Assembly: GCA_945883805.1 (NCBI GenBank)
Contig: CAMCYE010000032.1
Location: 1-32,028 of the forward strand
Origin: Victivallis vadensis
GTDB lineage: Bacteria; Verrucomicrobiota; Lentisphaeria; Victivallales; GWF2-50-93
Direction of reading: 5' to 3'
DNA: 32,028 nt
Positions 25,705-32,028 of the stretch are shown here, piece after piece (the first letter of the stretch is position 1; each line of letters starts with the position of its first letter). The translations under genes and the position numbers were made by a program. The notes beneath the pieces were generated by a model. It did not search any database. It saw only the letters and a list, made by a program, of their open reading frames with translations, and was not told the DNA's origin.

Positions 25705-26982
25705 TTGGGATTCCTAAAGAAATATTATGAGAAAATTATACTTGCAGTATTTCTGCTTGTCTTTATCATTTCTCTGATTCTTCTTATCTTGGCGCTTAAC
25801 AAGTCCCACGAGATAAAAGAGGAAGAGCTTAAGTTTCCGATGAAGCAGCCTGAATATAAAATGCTTAACCCCGAGGAATTAAGCATTCAGAAAAATTTCG
25901 AATCCGAGAAAAAATGGATGAAAGTCACGGCGAGAACCGAAGGAGAGAAGGATTTTTCGGATCTGCTTGCCCCCTATCAGATTGCGAGATGCCCAAGTCC
26001 GGGCTGTCATAAATTAATTCCGCGTTCATCTTTCGTAGAGAATGGAGCCTGTCCCGTTTGCAAGTATCCTCTTAGGAATTCCGAGGGATTGGAAAAGCCT
26101 ACGGCTCAATATGACAGCGATGAGGACGGGATACCGGATACGGATGAAATAGCAGCCGGTTTGAATCCAAACGATCCGTCGGACGCAATGAGGGACTTGG
26201 ACAAGGACGGATTCTCAAATGTGGACGAATTCAGGACCAAGACAAAAATAAATGATCCGAAATCTCATCCGCCTTTTGCGAAAAGGATTTACATCAGAAG
26301 CATAGAACGCAATAAATTGCCGATGGTTCTTACAAAAGTCACCGCGCATGGTGAAGATAAAAATACATGGAGCATTCAAGTTGAACAGGTTATTGACGGC
26401 AGATCGAAAACTAAGTTTTATAAAATTAATTCTTCCATGATGTTGAATGACAGAAGGTATGAGATAAAGGATATTACGTCTGAGACGGTTGATGAGCGTG
26501 TGGACAATAAAAATACGAGAAAACGCAATGTCTACACTATTGTTATTCAAGAGGAAGGCGACAAGCCGATTAAAGCAAAAGAAAAAGAGGATGCTTGGGA
26601 AAATAATGAAAAAGTGAAGATAATGGATGCCTTTACGGAAAAAGAGTATAATCTAGGGGTGACTGAAGTGTTTTCCTTAGGTGATGACAGGACAGGAGAA
26701 GAAAAGTATACTGTCAAGAGCGTGGACAGTGCCAAGAAAACTGTTATTGTAAGGAAAAATGACAATGGTGTTGAATATGAACTTACACAGAAGGTGCTGG
26801 AGTATGAAAAGGATGCGCCTGTAGTGGAAAACGTTGTTGGCACTCCTTCTACTGCGGCCAATCCTGCCATGCCTCCCGATGTCACTAGGAGGCCTGACAT
26901 GATGCCGCCCGGAATGCCGCCTGGTATGATGCCGCCTGATATTAAGCCTCCAGGGCGTGATAAATCGCAGTTGCCTAAATAG
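25705..26982 (+). CDS. Membrane protein with zinc-ribbon and calcium-binding motifs, Amuc_1099-like position
   Basis: A 425-residue protein starting at TTG 25705, two bases after the previous stop; AGGAGG lies about nine bases upstream, which supports this rare start. One membrane segment (about 11-32) follows a basic N-terminus, so the rest should be periplasmic. Cys96, Cys101, Cys116 and Cys119 form a CX4C-X14-CX2C zinc-ribbon pattern (RCPSPGCHK, GACPVCK). Residues 137-180 carry two DxDxDG motifs (DSDEDGIPDTDE, DLDKDGFSNVDE) of thrombospondin-3 type. Two beta-rich regions follow (about 200-290 and 300-370), and the tail (about 385-415) is rich in Met and Pro. Position between PilO-like and secretin genes suggests a connector, like PilP. 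The function is inferred. Confidence 0.78.
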   Translation: MGFLKKYYEKIILAVFLLVFIISLILLILALNKSHEIKEEELKFPMKQPEYKMLNPEELSIQKNFESEKKWMKVTARTEGEKDFSDLLAPYQIARCPSPGCHKLIPRSSFVENGACPVCKYPLRNSEGLEKPTAQYDSDEDGIPDTDEIAAGLNPNDPSDAMRDLDKDGFSNVDEFRTKTKINDPKSHPPFAKRIYIRSIERNKLPMVLTKVTAHGEDKNTWSIQVEQVIDGRSKTKFYKINSSMMLNDRRYEIKDITSETVDERVDNKNTRKRNVYTIVIQEEGDKPIKAKEKEDAWENNEKVKIMDAFTEKEYNLGVTEVFSLGDDRTGEEKYTVKSVDSAKKTVIVRKNDNGVEYELTQKVLEYEKDAPVVENVVGTPSTAANPAMPPDVTRRPDMMPPGMPPGMMPPDIKPPGRDKSQLPK

Positions 26983-27007
26983 AAATTTTTAATATGAGGA
27001 GTTTTTC

Positions 27008-29812
27008 ATGATAAGATCGAAGCTGATTTTTTGTATATCAGTTCTTTCATTTCTGGGTCTTTTTATAAATGCTCAGAATGAAAAGGCGCAGATTTCCGTT
27101 CAGCCCAAAACAGCAGTCTCGACGGCTGGTGTAAATGAAGTTAATACGGCGGCTGCCGGGATTGCCGCCGACAAAGAGGCGATACTTTCCAAGGCTCTCT
27201 CAGCAGCTCGTCCGCTTTTCGGTGAATTTACCGTATATGTCAAGAGAACTTCTTTGAATATTTCCCTGTATATTTCTGATGAGGACAGGAACAGTGGCGC
27301 GGCCCCGCTTGTTGTTTTCAATAAGGATGGCGCCGGATATAAATCCCTTGTGAACAATAACGGGTATGGAACAAAAACAGAGCTCAACAGCACTACCAGC
27401 GAAGATATTGATTACAGAAAACTTAATACGAAAATTATTTCATTATGCAAACTGCTTGTTGTTGAACAGCGATTTGATGAGGCAAGTCTGCTCGTTGACA
27501 GATTTCTTAATGAATACAGGGAGAGCGTCAAGGGCATCAAGGACAATTACAAGACGGAATTTGAAAGTGTCAAGGTTTACATCGCCGTATTGGATCTCAA
27601 GGAAAAAATAGTGAATTTCATTGAAGACAATGCGAGGCAGTCTTCCGCGGATAAAAAGTACGACAATGCGATAATTCTGGCGAATGCCGCTCAGAAAATC
27701 AATATTAATGCAGTTGCACAATCTGAAAGCTTTAAAAAAGAATGCAAGACTGGGCCTCTTGGTACAAAGAAACTTGACGGTTTGATCCGTGAAGGATTGA
27801 GGAGAACGGAGACACTTCAGGTTTTTGAGAAAGACTGTAAATCCCACATGGACTCCGATAAGTTTGGAAAAGATACCGATTTCCCCGCCTTTGATCCGGA
27901 ACGGCCACTTCGGAAAGCGGATATGGAAATGTCACTTGCCCAAGCAAAGATCTTGATTGACAATCAAGAGTACATTCGTGCAAGAGATGCTCTTGAAAAG
28001 GTGCTTGTGAGGGATCCGTATAATGAGAAGGCGACTAAAATGCTGCAGATTGTCTACGACAATCTGTATCAGGCAGGTAAACAGAGACAGATTAATGAGA
28101 TGAGGGAGATAATCGCAGAAAACAGATGGAATTGGAATCAGGCCGTTCTGCCAACTCCAGCCATTAAACCTCAAGGCAATGCCATTGCCGTTGAAAAATC
28201 GGTGCTTTCAGACAAGCTTTCAGAAATCATAATTGATCAGGTTGATTTTGAAGAGGCGACGATTTCATCGGTGGTTTCACTGCTGATACAGAGAAGTAAG
28301 GAGCTTGACCCTTCTTCGACCAAGACAGGGGTGAACATTCTTCTTAGGCTTACTCCGGAACAGGTGATTAACATCCCGAGGATAACAATGAGTCTTGACG
28401 GAATCCCCCTTGGAGAAGTTATAAGGTACATATGCCAGGCGTGCGCCCTGAAGTACCGGATTGAAGAAAGGGCAGTCATTATAAGTTCGGAAATTACCGA
28501 CATAATGGAAACAAGGTTTTTCAAGGCTCGCGCCGCCATGATCAGTAACATCGCACCGACTGCCATTTCGGATGATAAGGCCAATGATATTTTTCAAACT
28601 GGCGGTACTGCTGCAACAGCCTTGGATCTTAGCACCACATTTGCCGCTGATAAGGGGGGGGGGGCTTCGGCTACCGCGAAGCCCTCGCTGTCTAGCCAGG
28701 CTCTGAAGGACTATTTCAGTCTGAGAGGCGTTAGTTTTTCAGACCCAGATGCCGCTATTGCGTACGACCGGAGAGGAGGAAAGCTTGTTGTTAAAAACAC
28801 TCCTGAAAATCTGAGAAGGCTTGAGGCTCTGCTGAGGGATCTTGATATTGAAACGCCGTTGGTTCTCATTGAGGCCAAATTTGTTGAGCTAACCCAGAGT
28901 GATACGGAGGAGCTGGGATTTGAATGGATGTTGAACAAGACCACAAACGGACAGCCTTCCGGAGATTGGACTACTTGGAGTTCAGGCGGTGTGATTCCCG
29001 GTGTGACTGGCGGAAACGGAGTGCCGGTGCCTCCTAGTTCATCCTCAATGATGGGGCCATATATTCCCGGAGATAAAATTGTGAATAATCTTAAGATTCC
29101 CGGAGCGTCCGGTTTTCCCGGATTCGGGAGAAATAACAAGCTTTATCTTGACGTTATCGTTCACGCCATGGACCGGAGCGGAAAAGCTGAAGTGCTTTCG
29201 GCCCCCAAGGTGATAGCTACAAGCGGACAACCGGCTATTATCAGGATGGTTCGTCAGGAGTTTTATCCCGAATCATGGACTGAGGCTGTAGTGACCGTTG
29301 GAGACAATCTTGTTCAGGTCACTCCCTCTTATCCTGAATTTGGAGCAGGTACAGATATCGGAATAACTCTTGAAGTCACGCCGACTGTAAGTCCCAACAA
29401 TTATACAATTTCCCTTAATCTGCATCCTCAGATGAGAGAACAGATAGACTGGGCGGATTACGGGTATACGATTACTGTCACCAATACTTCTGTAGGCGGG
29501 GGACCGCCCATGACAGTGCCTGCAACTCTCAAAATGCCGATTTTTGCAGTCAGGGATGTCACCACTAATGTAAAGGTTTATGATGGCGAGACACTTATTC
29601 TGGGAGGGATGATCAGGGATACTATAGAAAAACTGGATGACAGGTTGTCCGGAATCGGGGATGTTCCTCTTGTCGGACGTCTCTTCAGGACGCAGAATGA
29701 GAGAAGTGTAAAGCAGAATCTTTTGATTTTTGTGACCGCAAGACTTGTCAGTCCCGACGGGATCCCCGTACGAATGGGTGAGGCAAGGGGATTGCCTGAT
29801 TTCCGCAGATAG
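27008..29812 (+). CDS. Outer-membrane secretin (PilQ/GspD family), Amuc_1098-like
   Basis: A 934-residue protein with a signal peptide ending near INA (residue 22). The N-terminal half is helical with TPR-like segments, such as YIRARDALEKVLVRDPYNEKA. A secretin N0-like domain is at about 406-500 (VDFEEATISSVVSLL, PRITMSLDGIPLGEVIRYICQ). After a linker containing an eleven-G run (28654-28664) comes an N1-type domain (about 569-650, YFSLRGVSF, NTPENLRRLEALLRDLD). The secretin barrel domain (about 712-920) contains EVLSAPKVIATSGQPAIIR, TNVKVYDGETLILGGMIRD and the hallmark VPLVGRLFR. It would form the outer-membrane pore. GAGGAG lies before the ATG, 25 bases after the previous gene. Confidence 0.93.
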   Translation: MIRSKLIFCISVLSFLGLFINAQNEKAQISVQPKTAVSTAGVNEVNTAAAGIAADKEAILSKALSAARPLFGEFTVYVKRTSLNISLYISDEDRNSGAAPLVVFNKDGAGYKSLVNNNGYGTKTELNSTTSEDIDYRKLNTKIISLCKLLVVEQRFDEASLLVDRFLNEYRESVKGIKDNYKTEFESVKVYIAVLDLKEKIVNFIEDNARQSSADKKYDNAIILANAAQKININAVAQSESFKKECKTGPLGTKKLDGLIREGLRRTETLQVFEKDCKSHMDSDKFGKDTDFPAFDPERPLRKADMEMSLAQAKILIDNQEYIRARDALEKVLVRDPYNEKATKMLQIVYDNLYQAGKQRQINEMREIIAENRWNWNQAVLPTPAIKPQGNAIAVEKSVLSDKLSEIIIDQVDFEEATISSVVSLLIQRSKELDPSSTKTGVNILLRLTPEQVINIPRITMSLDGIPLGEVIRYICQACALKYRIEERAVIISSEITDIMETRFFKARAAMISNIAPTAISDDKANDIFQTGGTAATALDLSTTFAADKGGGASATAKPSLSSQALKDYFSLRGVSFSDPDAAIAYDRRGGKLVVKNTPENLRRLEALLRDLDIETPLVLIEAKFVELTQSDTEELGFEWMLNKTTNGQPSGDWTTWSSGGVIPGVTGGNGVPVPPSSSSMMGPYIPGDKIVNNLKIPGASGFPGFGRNNKLYLDVIVHAMDRSGKAEVLSAPKVIATSGQPAIIRMVRQEFYPESWTEAVVTVGDNLVQVTPSYPEFGAGTDIGITLEVTPTVSPNNYTISLNLHPQMREQIDWADYGYTITVTNTSVGGGPPMTVPATLKMPIFAVRDVTTNVKVYDGETLILGGMIRDTIEKLDDRLSGIGDVPLVGRLFRTQNERSVKQNLLIFVTARLVSPDGIPVRMGEARGLPDFRR
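28654..28664 (+). repeat. Run of eleven G in the first secretin gene
   Basis: Eleven consecutive G are read as part of AAG GGG GGG GGG GCT (K-G-G-G-A). The frame is intact here. Gain or loss of one G would frameshift the protein at about residue 550 and remove the pore domain, so this is a possible slipped-strand switch. Long G runs are also prone to sequencing error. Confidence 0.8.
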
Positions 29813-29854
29813 CTTGTTGTAAGATTTAATTTATATATCATTACGGAGGATATA

Positions 29855-32028
29855 ATGGTTAAGAGGAAATATACTGAAATCGCGTCGGTGCTTCTTGCCC
29901 TGACTTTGATTTTTTGTCTTTCGGAAAAGCTTTTCGCACAAGCAGGTGCTGCGGAGGGAAGGAAAAATGACATGTCCAAAGCAAACGCAGTTAAAAATGC
30001 GTATGAACTGGAAGCCGATTTGCTGGCTGAACGAGCGAGGAATGCCCTTGAGAAGAATGATTATGAGAATGCAATGAAATTATATCAGGACGCCAGGGAC
30101 GTAATGGTTAAGAACCTAGGGCCTGGGGAACACAACAGCAAAAAAATTCAAGGAATCAATGAGGCTCTTATCTCCGTTTACAAGTATTGGGCTGAAGCCC
30201 TTTTGGAAAATGCCGGAAAAGTTGAACAAATGGGCAAATCCCCGCAGGGTGATTGTAATGAGGCCATAGAAAAATGTGATATGGCGATAAAAGAGTGCGA
30301 TGATGCAATTAAAAGTCTTTCCTCCGCCCAAAAGATGGGGAGTTTTACTGAAAAGTTTAATCTCATCAGGAAAAGGCTTCTTGCAATGAGGGATAGATTT
30401 GTCATCAAGAGGGATTCGCTTAAATATCAATATGAGACTTCGGAGAAGTACGTCGATCCCAAGTACGATGACAGGCTTTACAATATTGATGTCCTTTTCG
30501 AGCAGGGCAGGAAGTTTTATGATGACAGGCAGTACGACAAGGCGAGAGATAAATTCGAGGAAATCCTTGTAATAAACCCATACCATGTAAAGGCGATCCA
30601 GTACTTGAGGCAGATAAGCGGAGAGCTGTACAAGGAGGGGGATCGCAGGTATCACCTTACTCATCGTGAAAGGATGACGGAGGTGGAGTGGAAATATATG
30701 CCGCCTATTATTCCGAGAACTCTTTCGGGGAACAAGGAAATCACCGGAAAGGAGCCGATTCTCAAGGATGAGGGAACGAGTTCAATCCAGAAAAAACTCA
30801 ATGATATTGTAATTGACCACATAGAATTTGAGGATGTGACAATTCCAACAGTCGTCAAATATCTGAAGAATCGTAGCAGAGAGCTGGACCCTGAGAAACA
30901 GGGGGTAAATATACTTCTGCGTTTAAATGCAGGCGAGGTTTCGGCATCTGCGCCAAAAGTCACTCCAGGAGGAGCAGTAGTACCAGACGTGCCGGGAGGA
31001 CCAGGAGGACGGGCTGTTGCACCCATTCCGGTGGCTACCGGAGCCGTTGTGACTTCTTCAGGCGAAGTTCCCACCATTACAATGCTTGTTGACGATATTC
31101 CGCTTGGAGACGCCATCAGGTATATATGCAGGGGGGCGAATCTCAAGTATAGGATTGAACGGTTTGCCGTAGTTATCGCAGCGCAGGATATTCCTCTCGA
31201 TGAGCTGGAAACACGCATTTATCCTATTGAAAAGGAAGCGTTTGCAGAACTTGGGGGAGGTGCCGCCGCAGGAGGTGCCGCCGCAGGGGGTGGTGCCGCA
31301 GGGGGTGGTGCCGCAGGAGGTGGTGCCGCAACAGCGTCATCAGGTGAAATAGAGGGTTACTTCCGTACCAGAGGAATCTCTTTTCCAGAAGGGGCCAAGG
31401 TTGTATTTGACAATCGGATAAGCCGTCTCATAGTGACAAATACTCCTGACAACCTGACTAAAATTGAGGATATTATCCATGAACTTAATGTTGTTGATCC
31501 ACAAGTCCTCATAGAGGCAAAGTTCGTTGAAATTTCTCAGCACGACATGGATTCACTGGGTGTTGAGTGGCTTGTAAGTAAGCCGGCTGCGGGAATTACC
31601 AATATGAGTAAGAGCAAGATGACTTTTGATACGAATGACCCTATCAATCGTTTTGGTGTCAATGCTGCCACGGGGCAGGATGATACTCTTTTCAACATTA
31701 CGCATCATACCAGTCAGGGTATCACTTATCAGGCTCTTGTACACGCCCTCAACAAGTCCACTACAGGTGATATACTTTCAACTCCCCGGGTAACTACGCA
31801 GAATGGACAGCAGGCTGTCATAAGAATGGTTCGTGAGGAATATTTTCCGGAGACCTGGAGCGAGGCGACTTTTACGCAGTCGGGGCAATATAGTGTGTTT
31901 ACCCCGTCTATTCCCGAGCTTACGGATCCGACAGAACTTGGTGTGACCCTTACCGTCACTCCGACCGTTGATGCAGACAAATATACAATTTCCCTTGATA
32001 TGACTCCACTTGTCCAGTCCTTTCTGGG
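29855..32028 (+). CDS. Second secretin-family protein, paralogue of the first, truncated by window end
   Basis: The frame is open from the ATG at 29855 (GGAGG five bases upstream) to the window end, at least 724 codons. A signal peptide (LLALTLIFCLSEKLFA) ends near residue 28. A helical region has TPR-like segments (YDKARDKFEEILVINPYHVKA). An N0-like domain begins at about residue 320 (DHIEFEDVTIPTVVKYL) and is interrupted by a Pro/Gly/Val-rich insert (about 365-400). Next come LVDDIPLGDAIRYICR, a GGAAA/GGGAA linker, an N1-type domain (YFRTRGISFPEGAK, NTPDNLTKIEDII) and the start of the barrel domain (ALVHALNKSTTGDILSTPRV). Its layout parallels the first secretin (RVTTQNGQQAVIRMVREEY versus KVIATSGQPAIIRMVRQEF), so it is a clear tandem paralogue. 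The C-terminal hallmark lies beyond the window. Confidence 0.92.
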   Translation, partial: MVKRKYTEIASVLLALTLIFCLSEKLFAQAGAAEGRKNDMSKANAVKNAYELEADLLAERARNALEKNDYENAMKLYQDARDVMVKNLGPGEHNSKKIQGINEALISVYKYWAEALLENAGKVEQMGKSPQGDCNEAIEKCDMAIKECDDAIKSLSSAQKMGSFTEKFNLIRKRLLAMRDRFVIKRDSLKYQYETSEKYVDPKYDDRLYNIDVLFEQGRKFYDDRQYDKARDKFEEILVINPYHVKAIQYLRQISGELYKEGDRRYHLTHRERMTEVEWKYMPPIIPRTLSGNKEITGKEPILKDEGTSSIQKKLNDIVIDHIEFEDVTIPTVVKYLKNRSRELDPEKQGVNILLRLNAGEVSASAPKVTPGGAVVPDVPGGPGGRAVAPIPVATGAVVTSSGEVPTITMLVDDIPLGDAIRYICRGANLKYRIERFAVVIAAQDIPLDELETRIYPIEKEAFAELGGGAAAGGAAAGGGAAGGGAAGGGAATASSGEIEGYFRTRGISFPEGAKVVFDNRISRLIVTNTPDNLTKIEDIIHELNVVDPQVLIEAKFVEISQHDMDSLGVEWLVSKPAAGITNMSKSKMTFDTNDPINRFGVNAATGQDDTLFNITHHTSQGITYQALVHALNKSTTGDILSTPRVTTQNGQQAVIRMVREEYFPETWSEATFTQSGQYSVFTPSIPELTDPTELGVTLTVTPTVDADKYTISLDMTPLVQSFL
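31256..31330 (+). repeat. Five-copy 15-bp tandem repeat encoding a Gly/Ala linker
   Basis: Five codon-aligned 15-base units encode GGAAA twice and GGGAA three times (for example GGGGGTGGTGCCGCA). As the unit is a multiple of three, copy-number change would alter linker length without a frameshift. It lies just before the N1-type domain of the second secretin, the same relative place as the eleven-G run of the first. Confidence 0.85.

Noticed and set aside
1..32028. tRNA, rRNA or riboswitch genes
   Set aside because: I looked through the gaps between genes and saw no cloverleaf or known conserved RNA pattern; a covariance-model search was not possible.

Overview
The window looks like chromosome from a Gram-negative member of the PVC group, most likely Lentisphaerota. 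This is inferred from gene content, not from a database search. The main pointers are a prepilin-type protein ending in the H-X9-DG motif, an ORF6N-domain gene, very large secreted proteins built from RCC1, PA14, thrombospondin-3-like and YD/RHS repeats, an lpxB gene (so lipid A is made), and a pilus-like cluster resembling the Akkermansia Amuc_1098-1102 group.

Left part (1-14650, all minus strand): three genes read leftwards. First is a 2539-residue secreted repeat protein (14650-7031) in which exactly seven RCC1-type blades sit inside a run of InlB/Flg_new-like repeats. Next is a small ORF6N gene (6861-6319). Last is a giant YD/RHS protein that starts at 6248 and stays open for at least 2082 codons, leaving the window before its C-terminus. 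Short hairpin-forming dispersed repeats lie just after the stop codons of the first two genes. Another dispersed repeat family occurs in opposite orientations inside the RHS gene, and one copy encodes the core of its signal peptide.

Middle part (14651-22000): an AT-rich divergent control region, a plus-strand H-X9-DG prepilin-like gene, two minus-strand genes of unknown function (one a secreted coiled-coil protein), and lpxB. The lpxB 3' end overlaps a convergent nnr (NAD(P)HX repair) gene, which is coupled to acpS. Divergent from acpS are a beta-ketoacyl-ACP synthase and an acyl carrier protein. A perfect 13-bp inverted repeat ends on the first base of the first possible lpxB start codon.

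Right part (22068-32028): a tightly packed plus-strand operon for an inner-membrane-to-outer-membrane pilus-type apparatus. It encodes an Amuc_1102-like exported protein, a PilM-PilN fusion, a PilO-like protein (Amuc_1100-like), a membrane protein with a four-cysteine zinc-ribbon motif (Amuc_1099-like position), and two different secretins in tandem. The second secretin runs off the window. No pilus ATPase, PilC-like platform protein or prepilin peptidase is present here. Both secretins carry an unstable-looking repeat at the same linker, before the last N-domain: eleven consecutive G in the first and a 15-bp tandem repeat in the second. This makes the secretin pair the most interesting feature of the window.
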